A stretch of DNA of 42,414 bases from Actinomycetes bacterium (lineage in GTDB: Bacteria > Actinomycetota > Actinomycetes > Mycobacteriales > Mycobacteriaceae): positions 1-42,414 of the forward strand of contig JAHZKD010000133.1 of NCBI GenBank assembly GCA_022600605.1. Direction: 5' to 3'. The position numbers and the translations under genes were made by a program. The notes beneath the pieces were generated by a model that saw nothing but the letters and a program-made list of their open reading frames with translations, was not told the DNA's origin and searched no databases. Shown in pieces: positions 7,832 through 15,126 of the stretch (position 1 is its first letter; every line of letters begins with the position of its first letter).

Positions 7832-8040
7832 AGATCATCAGCTTCGCCCGCTACCCTCGAGACCTGGCAGGCCCCGATCATCGCCGCCTCCAGACAGGGG
7901 TAGCCCGCGCCCAGAGCCACAACCGTATCGTCAAACACGTCCGCCGCATCGCGTTCAGCTTCCGCAACGCCGACAACCGGCGCCGCCGCGTGCGGTGGGC
8001 CCACCCCCGGGCCGATCACGCCGAGTCGCACCCAGCCGGC
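7832..8040 (+). mobile_element. ISL3-family transposase C-terminal remnant
   Basis: In two frames the sequence reads PEIISFAR, TLETWQAPIIAA and, after a shift, TGVARAQSHNRIVKHVRRIAFSFRNADNRRRRVRW. These correspond to the conserved end of ISL3-family transposases: T-L-W...I, TG-NA-SE-N-IK, R-A-GFRN, N-R-R. It abuts the integrase remnant without a gap, so the IS insertion or a later deletion cut that gene. No inverted repeats were identified. Bases 8041-8203 beyond it hold nothing recognisable. Confidence 0.65.
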
Positions 8041-8203
8041 ACCAATGCCACTGCTAAATGCGAAGCCACCTTATTCACTGGTACGGCGCCACTTTCAGCC
8101 AGCCCGACGGGGCAGGCCAACCCAGATGACAACCTTCTTATGCTTGCGCAGCAGGCCCTAGCGCGCGGCGCAGCGACGCAGTCTTGGGGAGTGCCGTTGC
8201 TGG

Positions 8204-8701
8204 TCAAAAGATTTCATCGATCGCTTGAACCAATTCGTCATCAACTCGAAAAGAGAACACGATGCTTTCATCCTCGATCCTGAACGAGCCATAGCGAAGC
8301 GCATCTTCCAGTTTGGTAAGTCGGGCAATAGTGCTGTCGATGAAGTCATCAAATGCTCCGAGTAGGTCAACTAGCGCTTTCCCGACAAGCCTACGTAAGC
8401 GATACATGTCCAGCGGAATATTCATCTGACGGTTCTCCTCCGCAAGGCCTAGAACCTGTTCGTGATAGTCCATGAGCCGGCCGGCTGCGAGGACGATCAC
8501 GTCGGCATCGGCTTCGTCATCGGAGTCTTCGCCACACATCGCTTGGAATGCGGGGCTCTTGATCAAGTCCGAAATCTGATCAACGATTTTGACAAGTTCG
8601 TGCAATCGAGCTCCGAGCAGGTACTTCGCGGTCTCGCTGGACCAATCCAGGCCCTCTGGATCGGCGAAGCCAAGCTTCACCTCTCTCAACCGCGAAATCA
8701 C
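8204..8701 (-). CDS. Hypothetical helical protein, translationally coupled to the DUF2510 gene
   Basis: The listed ORF starts at a GTG at 8749, but a GTG at 8701 overlaps the upstream stop codon as GTGA. I prefer that start, giving about 165 aa. The product is acidic and almost entirely helical: a leucine-rich first half (LGARLHELVKIVDQISDLIKS), an Asp/Glu-rich loop (GEDSDDEADADV), and a second helical half (LRRLVGKALVDLLGAFDDFIDSTIARL). No known domain was recognised. The 4-nt overlap argues that it works with the DUF2510 protein, perhaps as its binding partner. A toxin-antitoxin or signalling pair is conceivable but has no motif support. Confidence 0.65.
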   Translation of the reverse strand: MISRLREVKLGFADPEGLDWSSETAKYLLGARLHELVKIVDQISDLIKSPAFQAMCGEDSDDEADADVIVLAAGRLMDYHEQVLGLAEENRQMNIPLDMYRLRRLVGKALVDLLGAFDDFIDSTIARLTKLEDALRYGSFRIEDESIVFSFRVDDELVQAIDEIF

Positions 8702-9537
8702 GGCATCTCGACGTGGATCATCACGGACACGAACGCCGTGGCTGGCCACAAAGGTGGCTGCTCTTCCAGCATCGCAGTCAGATCCGGGTCGGTGTAGACG
8801 ACCTGCGCAACTTTGGCGGAGTCACCAATTGGCCGTCGCGTCGGTTCGATGAAGGCGCGCATCAGGTCGGCGCCTTCCTCACCGTAGATACCGCGCAGGT
8901 CGCCCTCAGATACCCAACGGTGCTGCTGATCCGCACGCGCGCGAAGTCCGTGCTCGTCCAGTTGCGTTGGTGTGAAATGATCTGTCCACCGCTGCCCATC
9001 CCAGTAGCGGTGACGCGGTTGGCCCTGTGGGTCTGGATACCAGCCAGCGGGCGGGGCCGCGCCGGCAACGTGGGGATAGTCCCGACGATCGTCGGCTTCG
9101 GTCTCCACCCGCCCCACGGCACGGGGGGGCTGACCGTGGCGGGCCTCCCTGAAAGCTGGCTGCATGCTGGGTGCGATATCGGCCGCAGCGCTTACTGGCT
9201 TGCGATTATCACCGACAGACGTCGGCAGTTTTGGTCCCGCACCTGTCGAGCGTCTATTTTCGGTTGTGGACGATCGGAGTCGACCAGCGACCGAAGGCGG
9301 CAACTCGGTGTAGTCGACCCCACCGGTGGCGCGGGACCCTTTCCAGCGGTGGTCAAGTTCACGTTTGCCCAGCGAACCGTCCTTAAGCACTCGTGGCCCC
9401 CAGATCCGTACTTCCACCAGCACGCCACCGCACCATTCGGCGGTCACGTATCTGGGACGAAAGACTTGCTCGAACGGTTCGCCGTTTACGCCACATCGCA
9501 TGTCAGTCAAGGTGCCGGGCTCGATTAGGAAGCGCAT
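8698..9537 (-). CDS. DUF2510-domain protein
   Basis: The protein has 279 aa from an ATG at 9537. The N-terminal 60 residues are a compact beta-rich segment (MRFLIEPGTLTDMRCGVNG, VEVRIWGPRVLKDGSLGKRELDH). A low-complexity, Ser/Thr/Pro/Arg-rich linker follows. At about residues 172-195 is PPAGWYPDPQGQ...YWDGQRWTDH, the DUF2510 motif, a short tryptophan-rich module found almost only in actinobacteria and usually attached to membrane or secreted proteins. The C-terminal part (WVSEGDLRGIYGEEGADLMRAFIEP) is helical. No membrane helix or signal peptide is visible, which is unusual for this module. It is the first gene of a two-gene leftward operon with the overlapping 165-aa gene. Function is unknown. 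Confidence 0.8.
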   Translation of the reverse strand: MRFLIEPGTLTDMRCGVNGEPFEQVFRPRYVTAEWCGGVLVEVRIWGPRVLKDGSLGKRELDHRWKGSRATGGVDYTELPPSVAGRLRSSTTENRRSTGAGPKLPTSVGDNRKPVSAAADIAPSMQPAFREARHGQPPRAVGRVETEADDRRDYPHVAGAAPPAGWYPDPQGQPRHRYWDGQRWTDHFTPTQLDEHGLRARADQQHRWVSEGDLRGIYGEEGADLMRAFIEPTRRPIGDSAKVAQVVYTDPDLTAMLEEQPPLWPATAFVSVMIHVEMP

Positions 9538-9808
9538 ATTGTTGGTCTCCTTCGTTCGTATCTCAGCGTGTGACCACCGGTGCAGCCACCCACTCCCAGC
9601 TGGATCTGCACCGCATCCTGTCGCCGCGAGCTAGCCGGGGTCGCCCTAGGGCTGGTCCACTAGCCAGATCCCAATCCCCTCGCATTCTTATGGCACCCGG
9701 TACGCACCGTATACACCGTTGATTTTCCTTTTCGGGATTGTGCGGTGCGGTTTGGTGGCCCACGATTCTGGCCTTCTCGGCGGCGCGCGGCAAGCGATCC
9801 CGGCGTGC
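9538..9808. other. Intergenic; upstream region of the DUF2510 gene
   Basis: No ORF here has protein-like composition. The region should carry the leftward promoter of the DUF2510 operon and, on the right, the lost N-terminal part of the NrtR-like pseudogene. I see no convincing promoter hexamers. Confidence 0.4.
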
Positions 9809-10079
9809 ATACGCTGGGCAACTTTCACAGCCCCGGGCGACTGATCTTCGGCCACCGACTCATTATCGACGCCGCGGTCGCTACCAAAGTCAAACCGACC
9901 CCGAAAACCTACTTGGGCACACTTTCACCATCCGCGAGCTAAGCCTGCTTCACCAGGTGTTCGCCGGCCACAAGATCGACCGCGACTTGTTCGGCCGCGA
10001 AATGCAACCCAAACTCAGGATGGCGGCGCCTCTGCCGCTAGCAGGGTCGCTGGCCCTCACTGGGGCACCCGCCAAGTAG
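9809..10079 (+). pseudogene. Nudix/NrtR-like regulator, C-terminal remnant, frameshifted
   Basis: One frame reads GRLIFGHRLIIDAAVA. After a frameshift another reads DPENLLGHTFTIRELSLLHQVFAGHKIDRDLFGREM to a TAG at 10077. This is the C-terminal layout of NrtR-like Nudix proteins: an FDH-like motif with a helix, then the winged helix FTIREL...VF-G...D...F-R. The Nudix half is missing. A second, longer dead relative is at 14622-15126. The two remnants are related but not identical, so they are either paralogues or parts of two copies of the same cassette. NrtR proteins sense ADP-ribose and control NAD metabolism. Confidence 0.6.
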
Positions 10080-10083
10080 CGGT

Positions 10084-10099
10084 TAGCGGGTGCCCGCTA
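10084..10099. terminator. Hairpin between convergent gene ends
   Basis: TAGCGGG-TG-CCCGCTA is a perfect dyad lying between the end of the NrtR-like remnant and the stop codon of the leftward 140-aa gene. It could act as a bidirectional terminator, but no T run is attached and the loop is very tight. Confidence 0.3.
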
Positions 10100-10519
10100 G
10101 TCGCAGCTGCCGCACACCCCGGTCAACGACAACTGCATCCCGCAGCCACAGAAGCCCGCTTCGCGCTTCTTATCGCGAGAACGCTCACCGGTCGTGTAAA
10201 TGCGGTTCACCGGGTGCCCCGCGTACCAAGTGCCTTTCGGTGAGCTGCTGGGTCCGCGTTGGACCGCACTGCCGGTAATTCGGACGACCTCGTCTTCGGA
10301 CGCGAATCCGGTCGTGTACCCGTAGTAGATCCGCAGATCTCGGAGTCCGTCGCGCCTCCTAGCAATGACATACGGCTTATCGGCCCTGTCCACCGCGAGG
10401 TACTCCGCGATTCCGACGGCAGTGGTAATCCGGCGGATGAACTCGTGGTTGTCCGCCGGAATCCCAGCCTCGGTCATGGCCGCAAGAAGAGAAGCGGATG
10501 GCTTATCTGCTGTGGTCAT
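10097..10519 (-). CDS. Hypothetical protein with Cys-rich C-terminal tail (140 aa)
   Basis: The ATG at 10519 has a good AAGGAG ribosome-binding site 6 nt upstream, so the start is firm. The N-terminal half is helical (SASLLAAMTEAGIPADNHEFIRRITTAVGIAEYL); the middle is basic and aromatic, with DLRIYYGYTTGF. The last 20 residues, CGCGMQLSLTGVCGSC, carry four cysteines spaced like a small zinc ribbon. No family was recognised. The size and the zinc-ribbon tail suggest a nucleic-acid-associated protein, perhaps phage derived. It probably forms a leftward pair with the frameshifted fragment upstream at 10610-10830. Confidence 0.7.
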   Translation of the reverse strand: MTTADKPSASLLAAMTEAGIPADNHEFIRRITTAVGIAEYLAVDRADKPYVIARRRDGLRDLRIYYGYTTGFASEDEVVRITGSAVQRGPSSSPKGTWYAGHPVNRIYTTGERSRDKKREAGFCGCGMQLSLTGVCGSCD

Positions 10520-10609
10520 GGGTGTCTCCTTCGTGAACCTGCCGAGAGTGCAGGCGATCGTGAGATTCTTCTTTCGGGAACCTTTAGAAACAAACGAAAC
10601 TAGCCAGCT

Positions 10610-10830
10610 TCAACCGGCCAGCTTCGTTACGTCCGTCAACGTCCCGAAAGCGGTGTACCCAACCTTGCCGTTCACCGTCGACCCGCGCAAGGTGTCTATA
10701 TCGTTGATCTGAACTTCGGCGACGGCGAAGCCCTTTTCATTGCCCCGTCGCCCAGCCAGCGGGCGGAAAAAGCCTTACCAGAACGATATTCGCCGCCAAC
10801 CGCTTTGATAATTGCCCCGCCGCCCGCCAT
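10610..10830 (-). pseudogene. Short frameshifted gene fragment
   Basis: This is too short for the ORF track. From an ATG at 10830 one frame reads MAGGGAIIKAVGGEYRSGKA and continues FSARWLGDG. After a shift near 10735 another frame reads NEKGFAVAEVQINDIDTL, and the product ends in DVTKLAG and a TGA at 10610. Both halves look protein-like and have no good alternative in other frames. No family was recognised. It lies 90 bp upstream of the Cys-tailed 140-aa gene in the same direction. It may be a decayed phage-like protein. Confidence 0.4.
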
Positions 10831-11067
10831 GACGTCGAGTTCAGCGTCCAGTTCTGTTGCTGATCAGTGGCAGATCGCTTATGGCCGTCTGGCCGCGAAT
10901 CCGCAGTTCAGGGCTATTTTGCGGAAAGGTCATTGCCGCACCCCAAATCCGCTATCCCGAGGCGCGCTAGAGAATAACTCTCAGGAATCCATCCTCGGTT
11001 CATCTTCGACGGGCACATCTAAGGTGCTACCTTCCAGCGACCAGCCACCGAGGATGGGGGCAGCCAT
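10831..11067. other. Leader region of the helicase-nuclease-SIR2 cassette
   Basis: No gene is seen. The region separates the leftward small genes from the rightward cassette and should hold its promoter. A purine-rich GGGGG lies 8-12 nt before the TTG start of the helicase gene. No clear -10/-35 pair was identified. Confidence 0.4.
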
Positions 11068-13380
11068 TTGATCACGACCAAAGAGTTCTTCCGCTGCCAC
11101 GAGGAAGCACTCGGGTTTCGTCCGGACCACGAGAAGTACGAGGCAATCACGGCAGATGCGGCCGACACCTTGTACTTGGTGGCTGGTCCAGGCACCGGCA
11201 AGACCGCCTGTCTGGCTGCGCGCCTGCTCAAACTCATGCTGGTAGACGGAATACCTCCCGACGGAATCGTCGCGACAACCTTCACGACCAAGGCAGCTAA
11301 CGAGTTACGTTCTCGAGTCCTCGATTGGGGATTCCGCATGACCGGCCACCTCGCCCGCGACGAGCGCCTCAGTAAGCGCAAGCGGAAGGCTGCGGAAGCA
11401 CTGGACGTCAACCAGGTCGTCACCGGCACGATCGACAGTCTGTGCCAGGACATGCTGGTGCGCTACCGCGAGTCCGGCACTGAGCCGCCGACAGTCGTCG
11501 ACGAGTTTGTCGCCAAGACCTTGCTGCTGCGTTACGGACTTTTTGAGGACGCTCGATACCGAAGCGAGCGTCTCAACGAACTCCTCATGCAACTCGATGC
11601 TCGGAAGAGCAAGTTCGGCTGGAACATCGGGAGCAAAACGGAGGTTCTCTCAGCGATCGCCGACCGGCTCGTCCATGACCGTGTGGATGCCCGGAAGTAT
11701 CTTGGGGTGCGCGATTCCGACGAAAATTACAAGCGCACCAAGCTGATTGACGCCGTGGGGTCATATGACACTCAACTCGACGAGCGCTTAATGTTGGATT
11801 ACGCCGGCCTGGAGTTAGAGGCACTGACGCGATTGGAGACAGGCCAACTCGCGACGTTTCTCGGCCGCGTACGCGCCGTTTTGGTCGATGAGTATCAGGA
11901 CACCAATCTCCTTCAGGAGCAGATCTACTTCGAACTCGCGAGGGCATGCGGTGGCGCATTGACCGTCGTCGGTGATGATGACCAGAGCCTCTATCGATTC
12001 CGGGGAGCAACAGTGGAGTTGTTCAGCGGATTCGCACAACGCGCCAGCCAAGAGGGGTGGAAGGCGAAACCCATCTTCCTCCAAACGAATTACCGCTCGA
12101 GCATGCAGATTGTCGGTTTCGTCGACAAGTACGCCCGTCTCGACCCCGGGTACCAAACGGTGCGCGCCAAAGACAAACCGCCACTGACGGCGCACGCCTC
12201 CGCGCCCGAGGGGCCGCCCGTGCTCGCCATGTTTCGTGACACCCCTGAAGAACTCGCCGAATCGCTGGCCGACCTGCTTCGAGACGTCTTCAAGGGCCGC
12301 GGGTTCCCAGTGCCAGACTTCGGGAAGATCCGCTGCCAACGCAGGGCCGGCGACGTCGGCGACGCAGCACTGCTTTGCGCAAGTCCGCGGGAACATCGAG
12401 GCAGTAAAACCCTACTGCCGGGTCTCCTGCGGGAAGCCCTGTCCGCCACTCCGCAGATCAACGTGTTCAACCCTCGTGGCCAGGCTTTCGAAGACATTCC
12501 CACGGTGGCCGTCCTGGGCGGCGGCCTCCTGTCTTGCCTCGACCCGGATAGGCGAATTGAGGCAGCGGTTTTCCTACGTCCCGAGATGCGCAGGACCTTT
12601 CAAACATGGCGACAGGCCTTCCAGGACTGCATCCAATTCCGCAAGGACGCCCGCCGAATTCTCACCGGGTGGAGGACTAGGGAACGCAATGTCGCGAAGT
12701 GGCCCAACCGCGTCTCTGCCCTTGAGTTGCTCTACTCGCTCGCCTCCTTCCTTCCGCAACTTCATGATGACCCCGAAGGGCAGGTCTACCTTGAGGTCTT
12801 CACCCGGCAGTTATCAGCCTGCGAGCAGGTCAGTTCCTTCGGGGGTCGAGTGCTAACCGATCCGGCCGGGGAACGGAACGCCAAAGGACTGAACCTGGCA
12901 GACCGCAGTGTCCGGGACCTGCTGCAGGACTTCCTCGGACCTATTGCTGCCGGTTCCACTGACGTCAACGAGGACCTGTTGGAGGACTTCCCGCGAGACC
13001 GGTTGCCGGTCTTGTCCATCCACCAGTCGAAAGGACTTGAGTTCCCGCTAACGATCGTCGACGTCGGGTCGTCGTTCAAGAGCAACCACCACGGCCACCG
13101 CTTCAAGAGGTATCCCGACTGGCCCACCTCGGCCCAAGCAATGGAAGACCATTTCCGGCGCTATACCCCACTGGGTGTGCCCCGCCGTGCCGACGTCGAT
13201 CGGGCATTCGATGACCTCTACCGTCAATACTTCGTCGCATTCAGTCGGGCACGGGACGTCTTGTTGCTGGTGGCACTGAACTCCGCTCGGCCAGACGGCA
13301 CGATTCCCAACGTGGCGGTGGGTTGGCGGCGTGACTGGAAATCGGTGTGGGCTACTGACCCGCCGTGGCTCGAGATTTAG
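11068..13380 (+). CDS. UvrD/Rep-like superfamily 1 helicase
   Basis: The protein has 770 aa from a TTG at 11068 with a GGGGG ribosome-binding site; there is no in-frame ATG nearby. The SF1A motifs appear in order: VAGPGTGKT (motif I, about residue 38), TTFTTKAANELRSR (Ia), LVDEYQDTN (II, about 271), VVGDDDQSLYRFRGA (III), LQTNYRSS (IV), LSIHQSKGLEFPLTIVD (V, about 648) and YVAFSRARDVLLLVA (VI). All catalytic residues are present, so it should be an active 3'-5' DNA translocase. Such helicases work with RecB/AddB-like nucleases in break processing or in defence. The Cas4/RecB-like gene starts 9 bp downstream, pointing to a complex. UvrD-like helicases also occur with SIR2-type effectors. It is not the chromosomal UvrD, because the sequence between motifs is unlike the housekeeping form. 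Confidence 0.9.
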   Translation: MITTKEFFRCHEEALGFRPDHEKYEAITADAADTLYLVAGPGTGKTACLAARLLKLMLVDGIPPDGIVATTFTTKAANELRSRVLDWGFRMTGHLARDERLSKRKRKAAEALDVNQVVTGTIDSLCQDMLVRYRESGTEPPTVVDEFVAKTLLLRYGLFEDARYRSERLNELLMQLDARKSKFGWNIGSKTEVLSAIADRLVHDRVDARKYLGVRDSDENYKRTKLIDAVGSYDTQLDERLMLDYAGLELEALTRLETGQLATFLGRVRAVLVDEYQDTNLLQEQIYFELARACGGALTVVGDDDQSLYRFRGATVELFSGFAQRASQEGWKAKPIFLQTNYRSSMQIVGFVDKYARLDPGYQTVRAKDKPPLTAHASAPEGPPVLAMFRDTPEELAESLADLLRDVFKGRGFPVPDFGKIRCQRRAGDVGDAALLCASPREHRGSKTLLPGLLREALSATPQINVFNPRGQAFEDIPTVAVLGGGLLSCLDPDRRIEAAVFLRPEMRRTFQTWRQAFQDCIQFRKDARRILTGWRTRERNVAKWPNRVSALELLYSLASFLPQLHDDPEGQVYLEVFTRQLSACEQVSSFGGRVLTDPAGERNAKGLNLADRSVRDLLQDFLGPIAAGSTDVNEDLLEDFPRDRLPVLSIHQSKGLEFPLTIVDVGSSFKSNHHGHRFKRYPDWPTSAQAMEDHFRRYTPLGVPRRADVDRAFDDLYRQYFVAFSRARDVLLLVALNSARPDGTIPNVAVGWRRDWKSVWATDPPWLEI

Positions 13381-13389
13381 GTAATTCCA

Positions 13390-14538
13390 ATGGATTTGAG
13401 TGTCCGGAAACCGCCTTATGTAATCCCGTCCTACAGTCTTACTGGCGATCTCTTGAGCTTTATGCGCTGCGGCCTGCAGTACCGGTACGGCACCTTAGGT
13501 CGGCTGCCTGCTACCCGCCCGGTGCAGCTGTGGTTCGGGCAATTCATCCACGGCGTGCTCGAGGAAGCATTCCTTCGCTACCGCGCCAACGGCGAAGGCA
13601 GGGTTGTCGGCAACGAGGAACTCAACGAGATCCTCCACCTCGTGGCGCGTCGACTGGCGGCCAGCGGCCTTCGACCCCGAAACCGCAGCCTCGAAGAAAT
13701 CGGCCATGATCGAGCGCGCACTGCGGTTCGACAACTCGGCCCTGAACTGTTCCCGATCATCAGCCAGGCAGAGATCCCACTGAACGGCACGCGGCACATG
13801 CGACTCGATCGTTGGCCGAAGTCACTTCCGCGCCGAGAATCAGATCGATACGAGATGGCTGGCATCATCGATGTGATCACTGAGGTGGCGCTGGACGACC
13901 CTGCATTGCGGAGCAATCGTATCGTTTCGGCGATCTTGAGCGCACTCAACGAGCCACTGCCCGCCAAATTCGAGGTGATCGTCGACTACAAGGGGATGCG
14001 CAGACCACCCACGAGGACATCCCGCAAGGCTCCCGACTACTGGCGCATCTACGAGTGGCAACTTCAGACGTATGCAACGCTGCGATCTCTGCAGCCAGAT
14101 GCCAGACCGGTCGCGGCAGGAGTGCTGTTGTACCTCAACGAGTTGCGCCCGTCGGTGGGCGACATCGCCGCACTGAGGCGAGAACTTCGTAGCGGATTGA
14201 CCGACGTCGCTCCCCAGCCAGGCAGCAACGATGAGCAGTTCCTGAACAGTGAGAAGTCTCGGGGATTCGTCCCGGACCTGTCGTTCAACTTTCGCCTGAA
14301 GCGGGCGCTGCGGATCGTTCCAATCACCCACGAGTCCCAACAGGACGCCGCCGGGAACTTTGATGAGGTCGTTCTTGACATCGAAATCGCTCGGGCCAAG
14401 GAACGGCAATCGCCACACATCCGCCAACAGTGGCCAAGGAATCCGTTCGACGACGCCACTTGCGTAGCGTGCGACTGGCGGACAGTCTGTCCCGCACATC
14501 CCGATGTGACTACGGCACTTCCTACCGAGAGTGCATGA
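13390..14538 (+). CDS. Cas4/RecB-like PD-(D/E)XK nuclease
   Basis: The protein has 382 aa, with the ATG 9 bp after the helicase stop. YSLTGDLLSFMRCGLQYRY (about residues 15-33) has the first cysteine and the RecB/Cas4 N-terminal motif. FGQFIHGVLEEAF (about 49) has the conserved histidine, GIIDVI (about 158) the metal-binding Asp, and FEVIVDYKGM (about 194) the D-x-K centre. WQLQTYATL is the downstream QxxxY helix. The end, CVACDWRTVCPAH (about 357-369), completes a four-cysteine iron-sulfur site. Every hallmark of an AddB/Cas4-type nuclease is therefore present. With the helicase it would form an AddAB- or RecBCD-like degradation unit. The coding frame is intact. The next gene (Nudix-like) is dead. 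Confidence 0.88.
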   Translation: MDLSVRKPPYVIPSYSLTGDLLSFMRCGLQYRYGTLGRLPATRPVQLWFGQFIHGVLEEAFLRYRANGEGRVVGNEELNEILHLVARRLAASGLRPRNRSLEEIGHDRARTAVRQLGPELFPIISQAEIPLNGTRHMRLDRWPKSLPRRESDRYEMAGIIDVITEVALDDPALRSNRIVSAILSALNEPLPAKFEVIVDYKGMRRPPTRTSRKAPDYWRIYEWQLQTYATLRSLQPDARPVAAGVLLYLNELRPSVGDIAALRRELRSGLTDVAPQPGSNDEQFLNSEKSRGFVPDLSFNFRLKRALRIVPITHESQQDAAGNFDEVVLDIEIARAKERQSPHIRQQWPRNPFDDATCVACDWRTVCPAHPDVTTALPTESA

Positions 14539-14621
14539 CCCGGTTCGCGGATCGCCCCACCGATCGCGGGCTGCCCGTGTCGAGATGCAGGAAAGATTGA
14601 CGAGAAACGTCGAGCTGCTTT

Positions 14622-15126
14622 GACGAGAACCAGCCGTGTTGGGCTCTTCTCGGTACTTTTCTTCATAACGGTGAAGTGCTCGCCGACGCGGTTCAACGCA
14701 CCCTGCACGGGTGAGCGGGTATCTAGGGCCTGGCGCCTCGGCAGTTACAGGTATTCGACGGACTCGGCCTCGAAAGGCGGCTGGGTGTCATCCGCGGCTC
14801 ATGTCTGCGTCATCCCGGTCGAGCGATTCGAAGGACGCTTTCCGAATCGCACCGCACTGGTCCCGATTGGGGATCGTGGCGAACTGATCTGTGACCACCC
14901 CGAAATGATCGAACTGGCGCTGGAGGACTTACGCGCACGTGATGAAGACAAGCTCGATCCGGACCGTCCACTCGGGGAAACCTTCACACTTCAGCAGCTG
15001 CGATTCCTGCACGGATCAGTGGACGGCGAGACGAGTAGGACTCGGCGGCGTGCATTGCGGACACTAACTAAGCCTGCGAGCGATATGGACCAACGTGCCA
15101 CTCGCTCCCTGTTTCAATGGATACCC
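14622..15126 (+). pseudogene. Nudix/NrtR-like gene, inactivated by stops and a frameshift
   Basis: One frame reads WALLGTFLHNGEVLADAVQR, a Nudix-like entry, followed by TLHG*AGI*GLAPRQLQVF with two stops (TGA, TAG). The next frame reads GWVSSAAHVCVIPVER, ELICDHPEMIELALEDLRAR and GETFTLQQLRFLHGSV, the helix and winged helix of NrtR-like proteins, and ends with SLFQW. The start of the gene is missing. In the ORF track this material appears fused in frame to the SIR2 gene (14620-16701). I read that as an accident of the frameshifts. The TGA overlapping the ATG at 15127 would be the original stop. It lies between a nuclease gene and an NAD-related effector, a suggestive place for an ADP-ribose sensor or hydrolase. 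Confidence 0.65.

Noticed and set aside
8713-9528. 271-aa plus-strand ORF
   Set aside because: Antisense shadow of the DUF2510 gene; no motif.
14620-15126. N-terminal extension of the SIR2 ORF (a 693-aa protein)
   Set aside because: It reads as the decayed tail of a Nudix/NrtR-like gene in the same frame by accident; the macro-like domain starts naturally at the ATG at 15127.
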